46,968 nt of DNA from assembly GCA_017848855.1 (NCBI GenBank), contig JAFIHF010000019.1:1-46968 (forward strand). Direction: 5' to 3'. This stretch comes from Rhodanobacter denitrificans (lineage in GTDB: Bacteria; Pseudomonadota; Gammaproteobacteria; Xanthomonadales; Rhodanobacteraceae). The notes beneath the pieces were generated by a model, which saw only the letters and a list, made by a program, of their open reading frames with translations, was not told the origin of the DNA and made no database searches. Both the position numbers and the translations under genes were made by a program. Of this stretch, positions 7,689-16,633 are shown piece by piece (position 1 is the first letter of the stretch; every line of letters starts with the position of its first letter).

Positions 7689-9140
7689 TCAATAGCGGAT
7701 GCAGACATTCTTGGGCTCGGTGAAGAAGCGCAGCGCCTCGCTGCCGCCTTCGCGGCCGAGGCCGGAGTGCTTCACGCCACCGAACGGCGTGCGCAGGTCG
7801 CGCAGCATCCAGCAGTTGATCCACACGATGCCGAAATCGAGTTGGCCGGCGAGGCGGTGCGCGCGCGACAGGTCGCGCGTCCACAGCGAGGCGGCGAGGC
7901 CGTAGCCGGTGCCGTTGGCGATGGCCAGCGCCTCCGCCTCGTCCTCGAACGGGATCAGCGTCACCACCGGCCCGAAGATTTCCTGCTGGTTGGTGGCGGC
8001 CTCGTTCGGCAGGCCTTCGATCACGGTGGGCGCCACGAACCAGCCGTTCGCGCAGCGGCCGGGCACGCCGACGGCCTCGCCGCCGCAGAGCACGCGGCCG
8101 CCTTCGGCGCGCGCTTGCGCCAAGCAGGCCAGCACCTTGTCGTAGTGCGGCCTGGACACCAGCGCGCCGAGGTCGCAGGCCGCGTCGTTCGGATCGCCCA
8201 CGCGCAGTGAGCGCACGCGCGCGAGGTAGCGCTCGCGGAACGCCTCGTAGATCGAACGCTGCACCAAGAGGCGCGAGCCGCACAGGCAGATCTCGCCCTG
8301 GTTGGCGAAGCCCGAGCGCACGAGGGTGTCGAGGTTCGCGTCGGAAAGCTCGGCGTCGGCGAACACGATCGCCGGGTTCTTGCCGCCCATCTCCAGCGAC
8401 AGCTTCTTGAATTGCGCGGCGGCCGCGGCGGCGATGTGCGCGCCGGTGGCGGTGCTGCCGGTGAAGGAGATCGCCTTCACCGCGGGATGCTCGACGATGG
8501 CCTGGCCCACCGCGGGGCCGCGCCCGTGAACGATGTTCAGCACGCCCGGCGGCAGGCCGGCCTCGATGCTGAGCTCGCCCAGCAGCGCGGCGGTGCAGGG
8601 CGTGACTTCCGAGGGCTTGGCCACCACCGCGTTGCCCGCGGCCAGCGCGGGCGCGATCTTCCAGGTGAACAGGTACAGCGGCAGGTTCCACGGGCTGATG
8701 CAGCCCACCGTGCCCAGCGGCTGGCGCAGCGTGTAGTTGATCGCGCCCGCCTCCATCGCGTGCGACTCGCTGCCCCACGCCGCGACCGCGGCGGCGAAGA
8801 AACGCAGGTTGCTCACCGCGCGCGGGATGTCCACGCTGCGCGCGAGCTTCACCGGCTTGCCGCTGTCGCGCGATTCCAGCGCGGCGAATTCTTCCAGCCG
8901 GGCCTCGATCAGGTCGGCGAGCCGCTGCAGCAGGCGCGCGCGCTGTTCGGCCGGCGTGGCGGCCCAGCCCGGCGCGGCGCGCTGCGCGGCGGCGGCCGCG
9001 GCGGCGACGTCGGCGGCATCGGCATCGGGGCAATGGGCGAAGATTTCGCCGGTGGCCGGCTCGAACACGTCGAGCCAGCGGTCGGCCTGCGGCGGCACGA
9101 GGCGGCCGTCGATCAGGTTGGCGAGGCGCGGGATAGGCAT
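7689..9140 (-). CDS. Aldehyde dehydrogenase, probable 2-aminomuconic semialdehyde dehydrogenase
   Basis: A 483-residue NAD(P)-dependent aldehyde dehydrogenase. The general base is Glu250 (LEMGGKNP) and the catalytic nucleophile is most likely Cys285 (FANQGEICLCGSR). PWNLPLYLFTWK (about residues 150-161) and TGSTATG (227-233) form the cofactor site. Overall it resembles the ALDH8/NbaE-DmpC group that oxidises 2-aminomuconic or 2-hydroxymuconic semialdehyde. Clustering with a RidA protein of the 2-aminomuconate deaminase type favours the kynurenine route. The dioxygenase and decarboxylase of that route are not in this window. The start at 9140 is chosen over an in-frame ATG at 9176, which lacks family residues. 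Confidence 0.85.
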   Translation of the reverse strand: MPIPRLANLIDGRLVPPQADRWLDVFEPATGEIFAHCPDADAADVAAAAAAAQRAAPGWAATPAEQRARLLQRLADLIEARLEEFAALESRDSGKPVKLARSVDIPRAVSNLRFFAAAVAAWGSESHAMEAGAINYTLRQPLGTVGCISPWNLPLYLFTWKIAPALAAGNAVVAKPSEVTPCTAALLGELSIEAGLPPGVLNIVHGRGPAVGQAIVEHPAVKAISFTGSTATGAHIAAAAAAQFKKLSLEMGGKNPAIVFADAELSDANLDTLVRSGFANQGEICLCGSRLLVQRSIYEAFRERYLARVRSLRVGDPNDAACDLGALVSRPHYDKVLACLAQARAEGGRVLCGGEAVGVPGRCANGWFVAPTVIEGLPNEAATNQQEIFGPVVTLIPFEDEAEALAIANGTGYGLAASLWTRDLSRAHRLAGQLDFGIVWINCWMLRDLRTPFGGVKHSGLGREGGSEALRFFTEPKNVCIRY

Positions 9141-9200
9141 CCGCGCAAGCTTACGCTGCGCGGCCGGCGATTGCACCGGACGCGGAGGTACGTTGGGCAG

Positions 9201-9284
9201 GGATTGGGGATTCGGGATTCGGTAGAGCTGGGCACGGCGAGCTTGCGGCTGTTCCGAATCCCGAGTCCCGAGTCCCGAGTCCCG
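9201..9284. repeat. Repeat family A, diverged heptamer hairpin
   Basis: The left arm has GGGATTC-type units (about 9201-9222). The right arm has one GAATCCC and three GAGTCCC units (9256-9283). It lies between the SDR and aldehyde dehydrogenase genes. The ATT-type units are a sub-variant of the GGGACTC heptamer seen elsewhere. Confidence 0.85.
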
Positions 9285-9287
9285 TGG

Positions 9288-10076
9288 CTACAGCGAACGC
9301 AGCCGCCCGCCATCCACCGGCAGGCTGACGCCGGTGATGTAGCCGGCGGCGGGCGAGGCGAGGAAGGCCACGGCGGCGGCGATTTCCGCGGGCTCGGCGA
9401 AGCGGCGCATCGGCACCTCGGCCTCCATCGCCTGCTGCACTTCGGCCGGCGGCTTGCCGCTCTGCTGCGCGCGCGCGGCGACGATCTGCTCGATGCGCGG
9501 CGTGCGGGTGGCGCCGGGCAGCACGTTGTTGACGGTGATGCCGTGCGGCGCGAGTTCGCCGGCCAGGGTCTTGGCCCAGCTCGCCACCGCGCCGCGGGTG
9601 GTGTTGGAGACGCCGATGCCGGGAATCGGCTCGCGCACCGAGGTGGAGATCACGTTGACGATGCGGCCCCAGCCCGCCGCGCGCATGCCGGGCACCACGG
9701 CCTGCGCCAGCGTGTGGTTGGCCAGCAGATGCTGCTGCCACGCGGCGAGGAACTCCTCCGGCGTGGCGTCGAGCACGCTGCCGGGCGGCGGGCCGCCGCT
9801 GTTGTTGACGAGGATGTGCACCGGCGTGGCGGCGACCAACGCCGCGGCCTGCGCGCGCAGCGCGGCGGTGTCGCTGGCGTCGACGGCGATGAAGCCGTGG
9901 CGCTGCGCCGCGTGCGTGCGCGGCAGCTCGGCAACCAGCGCCTGCAGCGCCTCGGCGCGGCGCGCCAGCACGGTGACATCGGCGCCCAGCAGCGCCAGCT
10001 CGATCGCGCTGGCGCGGCCGATACCTTGCGAGGCGCCGCAGACGAGCGCATGGCGGCCGTCGAGTTGCAGTTGCAT
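9288..10076 (-). CDS. Short-chain dehydrogenase/reductase (SDR)
   Basis: A 262-residue classical-type SDR. The cofactor motif is GASQGIG (about residues 14-20), the NNSGG variant of NNAG is present, and the substrate-binding end is typical (ITGVSLPVDGG). The expected catalytic YxxxK is replaced by SNTTRGAVASWAKTLAGE. Here a Ser or Thr stands where Tyr is usual and the Lys position reads Arg, so the catalytic tetrad appears altered as in several atypical SDRs found with muconate-type pathway genes. The function is uncertain. It is followed by a heptamer-repeat hairpin and the aldehyde dehydrogenase on the same strand. Confidence 0.85.
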   Translation of the reverse strand: MQLQLDGRHALVCGASQGIGRASAIELALLGADVTVLARRAEALQALVAELPRTHAAQRHGFIAVDASDTAALRAQAAALVAATPVHILVNNSGGPPPGSVLDATPEEFLAAWQQHLLANHTLAQAVVPGMRAAGWGRIVNVISTSVREPIPGIGVSNTTRGAVASWAKTLAGELAPHGITVNNVLPGATRTPRIEQIVAARAQQSGKPPAEVQQAMEAEVPMRRFAEPAEIAAAVAFLASPAAGYITGVSLPVDGGRLRSL

Positions 10077-10112
10077 GGTGTCGTGCTCCCTGATGTTTTC
10101 GTATGAGGCGGA

Positions 10113-10427
10113 TCAGCCCCAGCGCAGGCGCATCGCCAGCGCGGCGAGCCAGCACAGCCAGCCCAGCCATTGGCTGTAGCGCCAGACGCCGCGCCAGCGG
10201 TTGATGTTGCGGTCGTCCAGCAGGGGCAGGGCGGGCGAGCGCAGCACGTACTGCATGCGCATCCACACGTGCAGCGGGCCGATCCGGCCCTTGGCCGACT
10301 CGACCACCACTTGCCAGTGCTGCGGATGGCGCTCGCGCATCAGCGCGGCCACCCGGAACGGCGCCACGTAGGAGAGCACGAACAAGGCGACGCCGGCGGC
10401 CAGCAGGCCGAGATAGATGGCCAGCAC
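10113..10427 (-). CDS. Small membrane protein of unknown function
   Basis: A 104-residue protein with one long hydrophobic segment at the N-terminus (LAIYLGLLAAGVALFVLSY) and a second near the C-terminus (WLGWLCWLAALAM). A Trp/Arg-rich loop lies between them. I chose the GTG at 10427, which follows the upstream stop by one base and has AAGGG about nine bases upstream. A further in-frame GTG at 10466 would add 13 residues inside the preceding lipoprotein gene and lacks a ribosome site. It is probably coupled to that gene. No family is recognised. Confidence 0.6.
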   Translation of the reverse strand: MLAIYLGLLAAGVALFVLSYVAPFRVAALMRERHPQHWQVVVESAKGRIGPLHVWMRMQYVLRSPALPLLDDRNINRWRGVWRYSQWLGWLCWLAALAMRLRWG

Positions 10428-10428
10428 G

Positions 10429-11289
10429 TCAGCTGCCCTTGGCTTTGGCGGGGCCGTTGCCGGCACCCGCGCCGGTGCTGCTGGTGCTGTTGCTCCACGG
10501 CAGCGGCAGGGCGCTGCGCAAGGTGTTCAGCACGCCGTCGCCTTCCTGCGGCTTCTTGCAGATCGCGTTGTCCACGGCCTTGGCGTAGGTGGTGTTCATC
10601 ATGCCCACCCAGAGCGTGCCGTCCGGCCCGTGCGGCACGCTGAAGCTGCCGCTGGTGTCCATGTCCAGCGTGGCCTTGCTGTTGAACGTGGCGGGCGACT
10701 GCTCCCAGTAGGTCTTGCCCTGCTGTTGCGCGGCCGAGCTGTAGACCAGCAGGTAGCGCGCGTCCTTGTCGTCGACGGTGAAGCTGCCGAAGGCGCCGGA
10801 GCTCTCGTTGCTCCAGCCCATGTGCTCGCACAGGCCGATGTCCTTGGCGGCCACCGGCTGGAAGCCGCTGTCCAGCAGCACCACGGTGGGCGCGAACAGG
10901 TAGCTGGACTTCAGCCAGCGGCCGTTCAATTCGGACTTGAACGCCACGCGGTAGGGCAGCTTCAACCCCGCGGGTAGGCGGAAGGCGAGGAAGTAGCTGT
11001 GCGTGCCGGCGATGTTGGCCACGCTGCTGCCGCTGCCCAGGGTGAACGGCTGCGGCTGCCAGGGCAGCAGGTCCTGGTAGGAGAAGTCGGCGAAGCTGGT
11101 GCAGCACGGCGTGGCATCGAGCAGGCGCTGTTGGGCCTGCTTGAGCGGGTCGTCGCTGTTCTCCGGCGGGCGCAGGTTCGGCGGCACCATGTCTTTCACC
11201 GGCGGCACCAGCTTCTGCATGGTGTGGCAGCCGGCCAGCAGTGCGCCGGCGGCGAGGACGATGGGCAGGAGAGGGAACCGGCGATTCAT
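10429..11289 (-). CDS. Lipoprotein, MalM-like
   Basis: A 286-residue protein with a lipoprotein signal: hydrophobic core LPIVLAAGALL and lipobox LAGC with Cys21. The mature part begins with a proline-rich linker. CCTSFADFSYQDL (about residues 62-74) and the following beta-rich region recall the maltose-operon periplasmic protein MalM. The C-terminus is a low-complexity Ser/Gly/Ala/Lys tail. No maltose genes are nearby, so a role in sugar uptake is not implied. It lies just downstream of asnS on the same strand and 1 base before the small membrane protein. Confidence 0.72.
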   Translation of the reverse strand: MNRRFPLLPIVLAAGALLAGCHTMQKLVPPVKDMVPPNLRPPENSDDPLKQAQQRLLDATPCCTSFADFSYQDLLPWQPQPFTLGSGSSVANIAGTHSYFLAFRLPAGLKLPYRVAFKSELNGRWLKSSYLFAPTVVLLDSGFQPVAAKDIGLCEHMGWSNESSGAFGSFTVDDKDARYLLVYSSAAQQQGKTYWEQSPATFNSKATLDMDTSGSFSVPHGPDGTLWVGMMNTTYAKAVDNAICKKPQEGDGVLNTLRSALPLPWSNSTSSTGAGAGNGPAKAKGS

Positions 11290-11306
11290 GGGCACTCGCT
11301 GAATGT

Positions 11307-12719
<1,413 letters not shown>

Positions 12720-12876
12720 CGTCGAAAACTCCTGTGGCTGCGCCGCTGCGGGCACATGGATGGCTGGAACGCGCGTGCTGCGGAGCGCGTGGACAAACCG
12801 GCATGATAATCTAGGCCTAGCGCGCATCGCGACCGTTTCGCGCGCGCCATTCCACGTTCCGCACGATCCTGCCGCC

Positions 12877-13203
12877 ATGACCATCACGATCACTCCCGCC
12901 GCCAGCGAACGCATGCGCCAGTTCCTCGCGCAGGCGCCGGACGCGGCCGGCGTGCGCTTCGGCGTGAAGCGCACCGGCTGCTCGGGCTTCGGCTACGTGG
13001 TGGATCTCGCCACCGCGGCCGGCGAGGGTGACCGCGTGCTCGAGGTCGACGGCGTGCCGCTGGTGGTGGACGACAAGAGCCTGCCGCTGGTGGACGGTAC
13101 CGTGATCGACTTCCGCCGCCAGGGGCTCAACGCCAGCTTCGTGTTCCACAACCCCAACGCCACCGGCGAGTGCGGCTGCGGCGAGAGCTTCACCGTCGGT
13201 TGA
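12877..13203 (+). CDS. A-type iron-sulfur cluster carrier (IscA/HesB family)
   Basis: A 108-residue protein with the three invariant ligands Cys35 (GCSGF), Cys99 and Cys101 (ECGCG), in the same numbering as IscA. It carries Fe-S clusters to apo-enzymes in the cytosol. Other isc or suf genes are absent around it, so this is a stand-alone A-type carrier; I cannot tell IscA, SufA and ErpA apart from the sequence alone. It is divergent from asnS. A GATAAT box at 12805-12810 may belong to its promoter, but no good -35 was found. Confidence 0.92.
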   Translation: MTITITPAASERMRQFLAQAPDAAGVRFGVKRTGCSGFGYVVDLATAAGEGDRVLEVDGVPLVVDDKSLPLVDGTVIDFRRQGLNASFVFHNPNATGECGCGESFTVG

Positions 13204-13213
13204 GGAGTGTGCT

Positions 13214-13388
13214 TGTGCGCTCGTCCCTGGGCGCGAAAGTCAAATAGGCGGCCATGCGTTATTTGTGCGCTCATCCTTGATCGCCAGGATCAAGCGGGCA
13301 GCCATCGATGGCTGCACTCTTCAACTTTGTGCGCTCGTCCCTGAGCGCGAAAGTCAAATGGGCGGCCATCCGTGGCCGCACTCTTCAA
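13214..13388. repeat. Repeat family C, three copies
   Basis: Units start near 13215 (cut short after GGCGGCCATGCG), 13264 and 13326. The full ones contain GCAGCCATCGATGGCTGC or GCGGCCATCCGTGGCCGC palindromes followed by ACTCTTCAA. They lie between the IscA-type gene and the rpsF promoter. The middle copy has compensating changes in both palindrome arms, so the fold is kept. Confidence 0.85.
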
Positions 13389-13398
13389 ATTCAATTAC

Positions 13399-13428
13399 TT
13401 GCGCGGCATCGCTGATCTCGCGTACACT
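13399..13428 (+). promoter_or_regulatory. Likely rpsF operon promoter
   Basis: TTGCGC (13399-13404), an 18-base spacer and TACACT (13423-13428). A leader of roughly 100 bases follows. It holds a perfect CACCCC-GCAA-GGGGTG hairpin (13441-13456) and a GCCTC/GAGGC stem (13469-13492) with CCG in its loop. That second hairpin could be the S6:S18 autoregulatory site known upstream of rpsF in many bacteria, but this was not checked against the motif model. Confidence 0.55.
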
Positions 13429-13535
13429 TCCGCTTCTGTCCACCCCGCAAGGGGTGTGACGGGCACTTGCCTCACCGCATCCGGCGGGAGGCTGCGAGGC
13501 CAATCCCGGCCGCATCCACAAGGAGTCGAACCACG

Positions 13536-13940
13536 ATGTCCCTGCGACATTACGAAGTCGTGTTTCTGGTCCACCCTGACCAGAGCGAACAGGTCCCGGC
13601 GATGATCGAGCGCTACAAGGCGCTGATCGAGGCCGACGGCGGCAAGATCCACCGCCTGGAAGACTGGGGCCGCCGCCAGCTGGCCTACCCGATCGTCAAC
13701 CTGGCCAAGGCGCACTACGTGCTGCTGAACATCGAAGTCGGCCAGAACGCGCTGAACGAGCTGGAGTCGGGCTTCCGCTTCAACGACGCCGTGCTGCGCC
13801 ACCTCGTGATCAAGCGCGACGCCGCCGACACCGAGCCGTCCTTCATCCTGAAGAGCAAGGAAAAGGACGACGCCCGTTCGTCGCGCCGCCGCGACGACGA
13901 GGGTGACAGCCGCGACAACGACAGCGACAGCGACGACTGA
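13536..13940 (+). CDS. rpsF: 30S ribosomal protein S6
   Basis: A 134-residue protein beginning [19 protein letters not shown], the usual S6 start, preceded by AAGGAG. It binds 16S rRNA with S18 in the platform of the small subunit. The globular domain ends near residue 105. After it comes an unusually charged tail with an Arg-rich stretch (SSRRR) and a run of Asp/Ser (DNDSDSDD) ending the chain. E. coli S6 also has an acidic tail, which RimK extends with glutamate. It is first in the operon with rpsR and rplI. Confidence 0.97.
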   Translation: MSLRHYEVVFLVHPDQSEQVPAMIERYKALIEADGGKIHRLEDWGRRQLAYPIVNLAKAHYVLLNIEVGQNALNELESGFRFNDAVLRHLVIKRDAADTEPSFILKSKEKDDARSSRRRDDEGDSRDNDSDSDD

Positions 13941-13954
13941 GAGGAGCCCAGACC

Positions 13955-14185
13955 ATGTCCAAGTTTTTCCGCCGCCGCAAGTTCTGCCGCTTCACCGCGG
14001 AGAAGGTGAAGGAGATCGACTACAAGGATCTCAACACCCTGCGCCAGTACATCACCGAGAACGGCAAGATCGTGCCGAGCCGCATCACCGGCACCAAGGC
14101 GCGCTACCAGCGCCAGCTGGCGACCGCGATCAAGCGCGCGCGCTTCCTCTCGCTGCTGCCGTACACCGACAACCACGACGTTTGA
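13955..14185 (+). CDS. rpsR: 30S ribosomal protein S18
   Basis: A 76-residue basic protein starting [17 protein letters not shown], typical of S18 and full length. It partners S6 on the 30S platform. It sits 14 bases after rpsF with GAGGAG before the ATG. The priB gene found between rpsF and rpsR in E. coli is absent. Confidence 0.97.
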   Translation: MSKFFRRRKFCRFTAEKVKEIDYKDLNTLRQYITENGKIVPSRITGTKARYQRQLATAIKRARFLSLLPYTDNHDV

Positions 14186-14190
14186 TCGCG

Positions 14191-14339
14191 TGCTCCCTTC
14201 TTCCCGATGGGGAGAAGGAGCCCGCAGGGCGGATGAGGGGCGGGTGCTCGCGATGATGGTGATCGAAGCCGCTTCGATGACCGCCAAGGCAACCCCGTCC
14301 CCTCACCCCGGCCCTCTCCCCGAAGGGGAGAGGGAGCAA
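14191..14339. repeat. Repeat family B, paired-hairpin element between rpsR and rplI
   Basis: The left hairpin (CCCTTCTTCCCGATGGGGAGAAGG) is followed by GATGAGGGGCGGGTGCTCGCG, a 50-base spacer, CCCCTCACCCC and the right hairpin CCCTCTCCCC-GAA-GGGGAGAGGG. The two halves are inverted copies of each other, so the whole unit can also fold into one long stem. It interrupts a ribosomal protein operon. Confidence 0.85.
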
Positions 14340-14399
14340 ACATTCGGACACCCGTCCACGGCTGCGCCGGCCCTCCGGCGCTAACGAAAAGGAACACCC

Positions 14400-14852
14400 A
14401 TGGAACTCATCCTTCTGCAGAAAGTCCGCAACCTCGGCGACCTCGGCGACAAGGTCAGCGTGAAGCCGGGTTACGGCCGCAACTTCCTGATCCCGCAGGG
14501 CAAGGCCGTGCGCGTGAACGCCGCCAACCTGGCCGCGTTCGAGCAGCGCCGCGCCGAGTACGAGGCCCGCGCCAAGAACGCGCTGAGCGAGGCCGAGGCC
14601 CGCCAGGCGAAGCTGGCCGACGTGTCGGTGACGATCGAGGCGCACGCCAGCCCCGAAGGCAAGCTGTACGGCTCGGTGGGCCCGCGCGACATCGCCGAGG
14701 CGCTGCAGGCGATCGGCCACGATGTCCACAAGGGCGAAGTGATCCTGGGCGAAGGCCCGCTGCGCAACACCGGCGAGTTCGAGGTGGCGATCCACCTGCA
14801 CGCCGACGTGCAGACCAGCATCAAGGTGATCGTGGTCGGCGAGAAGAAGTAA
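14400..14852 (+). CDS. rplI: 50S ribosomal protein L9
   Basis: A 150-residue protein with the N-terminal L9 signature [19 protein letters not shown] and [14 protein letters not shown], the long central helix (about residues 41-75) and the C-terminal rRNA-binding domain. It binds the base of the L1 stalk and limits frameshifting. AAAAGGAACACCC precedes the ATG. The repeat element at 14191-14339 separates it from rpsR; a strong terminator follows at 14876. Confidence 0.97.
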   Translation: MELILLQKVRNLGDLGDKVSVKPGYGRNFLIPQGKAVRVNAANLAAFEQRRAEYEARAKNALSEAEARQAKLADVSVTIEAHASPEGKLYGSVGPRDIAEALQAIGHDVHKGEVILGEGPLRNTGEFEVAIHLHADVQTSIKVIVVGEKK

Positions 14853-14875
14853 GCCTGTTTTCGCAGGGTGATGAG

Positions 14876-14906
14876 CGGGCGCCTTCGGGCGCCCGTTTGT
14901 TTTTTT
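14876..14906 (+). terminator. Terminator of the rpsF-rpsR-rplI operon
   Basis: A perfect 8-bp stem CGGGCGCC with TTCG tetraloop, followed by TTTGTTTTTTT. Confidence 0.93.
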
Positions 14907-14910
14907 GGGC

Positions 14911-15090
14911 GGGACTCGGGACTCGGGACTCGGCAAAAGCCGGGTAAGCCCCCGAAGGGTTTGCTTTTCGGAAAGCGCCGACTGCGGCCGCTGTGCTCCT
15001 CGCTCCGAGTCCCGAGTCCCGAGTCCCGAGTCCCGAGTCCCGAGTCCCGAGTCCCGAGTCCCGAGTCCCGAGTCCCGAGTCCCGAGTCCC
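14911..15090. repeat. Repeat family A, largest heptamer element (3 + 12 units)
   Basis: Three GGGACTC units (14911-14931), a 75-base centre beginning GGCAAAAGC, then twelve uninterrupted GAGTCCC units (15007-15090). The two sides are complementary, so a long hairpin can form. It lies in the 380-base space between rplI and dnaB. The heptamer has no stop codon in any of the six frames, which produces spurious ORFs here. Confidence 0.95.
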
Positions 15091-15094
15091 GGCT

Positions 15095-15124
15095 TTATCC
15101 CCAACTTTCCCCAGCTTGTCCACA
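15095..15124 (+). promoter_or_regulatory. Two DnaA-box-like sites upstream of dnaB
   Basis: TTATCCCCA (15095-15103) and TTGTCCACA (15116-15124) each differ by one base from the consensus TTATCCACA. They point the same way and start 21 bp apart, two helical turns. They lie about 110-140 bases before the dnaB ATG. Confidence 0.5.
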
Positions 15125-15233
15125 GACTTGTTGTCTCGACGCCTGAGACGGCGCCGCGCATCATGTGGGCTTGTCCGTCGCCGTGCGTCGGCGCCTGCCG
15201 CGGCGGCCGGTCCGTCTTTTCCGAGGTAACCCG

Positions 15234-16628
15234 ATGTCCTTCGTGCCCGAACGCAAGCCTTCGTCGCCGGCCGTCGAGGCGTTGCGCGTGCCGCCGCACT
15301 CCATCGACGCCGAGCAGGCGGTGCTGGGCGGCCTGATGCTGGCGCCCGACGCGCTGGACAAGGTGGCCGATCGCCTCGGCGAGGAGGATTTCTACCGCCG
15401 CGACCACCGCCTGATCTGGCGCGCGATCAACGAGCTGGCGAACAAGGGCATGCCGTGCGACGCGGTGACCCTGGGCGACTGGTTCGAGGCGAACGGCCTG
15501 GCCGAGATGGTCGGCGGCGCGAGTTACCTGATCGAGCTGGCCAACAGCACGCCCAGCGCGGCGAACATCGCCGCCTACGCGGAGATCGTGCGCGAGAAAT
15601 CGGTGCTGCGCCAGCTGATCGACGCCGGCACCTCGATCACCGAGGACGGCTACCGTCCCGAGGGCAAGAGCGTGCACGAGGTGCTGGAGAGCGCCGAGCA
15701 GCGCGTGTTCCACATCGCCGAGTCCGGCGCGCGCGGCAAGAAGGATTCCGTCTCGATGCGCGAGGCGGTGAAGGACGCGTTCCGCCTGCTCACCGAGCGC
15801 TACAACAACCGCGGCCAGCTCACCGGCATCACCAGCGGCTTCAACGACCTCGACAACCTCACCTCGGGCCTGCAGCCCTCCGACCTCATCATCGTCGCCG
15901 CGCGCCCCTCGATGGGCAAGACTGCGTTCGCGCTGAACATCGCCGAGAGCGCCGCGCTGCGCGCGAAGAAGGCGGTGGCGGTGTTCTCGATGGAAATGTC
16001 CGCCTCGCAGCTCGCGTTCCGCCTGATCTCCTCGGTGGGCCGCGTGCACCAGCAGCACCTGCGCAACGGCGACCTCGCCGAGGAGGACTGGCCGCGCGTC
16101 TCCAACGCCATCGCCATCCTGAACGAGGCGAAGATCTTCATCGACGACACGCCCGGCCTGTCGCCGGTGGAGCTGCGCTCGCGCGCGCGCCGCCTGCACC
16201 GCGAGCACGGCGGCCTGGGCCTGATCGTGATCGACTACCTGCAGCTGATGCAGGTGCCCGGCAACAAGGAGAACCGCGCCACCGAGATCTCCGAGATCTC
16301 GCGCTCGCTGAAGGGCCTGGCCAAGGAACTCAACGTGCCGGTGATCGCGCTCTCCCAGCTCAATCGCTCGCTGGAACAGCGCGCCGACAAGCGCCCGATG
16401 ATGAGCGACCTGCGCGAATCGGGCGCCATCGAGCAGGACGCCGACGTGATCATGTTCATCTACCGCGACGAGTACTACAACAAGGAATCGCCGGACAAGG
16501 GCCTGGCCGAGATCATCATCGGCAAGCAGCGCAACGGCCCCACCGATACCGTCAAGCTCACCTTCCTCGGCCACTACACCAAGTTCGAGAACTACGCGGC
16601 CGACTCGTTCGTGGGTGGGTTCGAGTGA
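15234..16628 (+). CDS. dnaB: Replicative DNA helicase
   Basis: A 464-residue hexameric helicase that unwinds DNA at the fork. The N-terminal DnaB domain begins PHSIDAEQAVLGGLML (about residues 22-37). The RecA-like core has a Walker A loop (RPSMGKTA, about residues 224-231), Walker B at LIVIDYLQLM and the LSQLNRSLEQR block. GAGGTAA precedes the ATG; an upstream in-frame start at 15165 has no family residues. The 380-base spacer upstream holds the heptamer element and two DnaA-box-like sites. No intein or insertion is seen. Confidence 0.97.
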   Translation: MSFVPERKPSSPAVEALRVPPHSIDAEQAVLGGLMLAPDALDKVADRLGEEDFYRRDHRLIWRAINELANKGMPCDAVTLGDWFEANGLAEMVGGASYLIELANSTPSAANIAAYAEIVREKSVLRQLIDAGTSITEDGYRPEGKSVHEVLESAEQRVFHIAESGARGKKDSVSMREAVKDAFRLLTERYNNRGQLTGITSGFNDLDNLTSGLQPSDLIIVAARPSMGKTAFALNIAESAALRAKKAVAVFSMEMSASQLAFRLISSVGRVHQQHLRNGDLAEEDWPRVSNAIAILNEAKIFIDDTPGLSPVELRSRARRLHREHGGLGLIVIDYLQLMQVPGNKENRATEISEISRSLKGLAKELNVPVIALSQLNRSLEQRADKRPMMSDLRESGAIEQDADVIMFIYRDEYYNKESPDKGLAEIIIGKQRNGPTDTVKLTFLGHYTKFENYAADSFVGGFE

Positions 16629-16633
16629 ATACC

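Noticed and set aside
6582-10106. Plus-strand ORFs opposite ridA, can, the aldehyde dehydrogenase and the SDR
   Set aside because: They are complements of well-recognised minus-strand genes, with no motifs of their own.
14911-15090. Regular array resembling a CRISPR
   Set aside because: The unit is a 7-base tandem repeat without spacers, and no cas gene is present.
14868-15361. Several ORFs through the heptamer array
   Set aside because: The heptamer is stop-free in all frames, so ORFs arise automatically. They consist of repeat peptides such as VPSPESR and have no ribosome sites.
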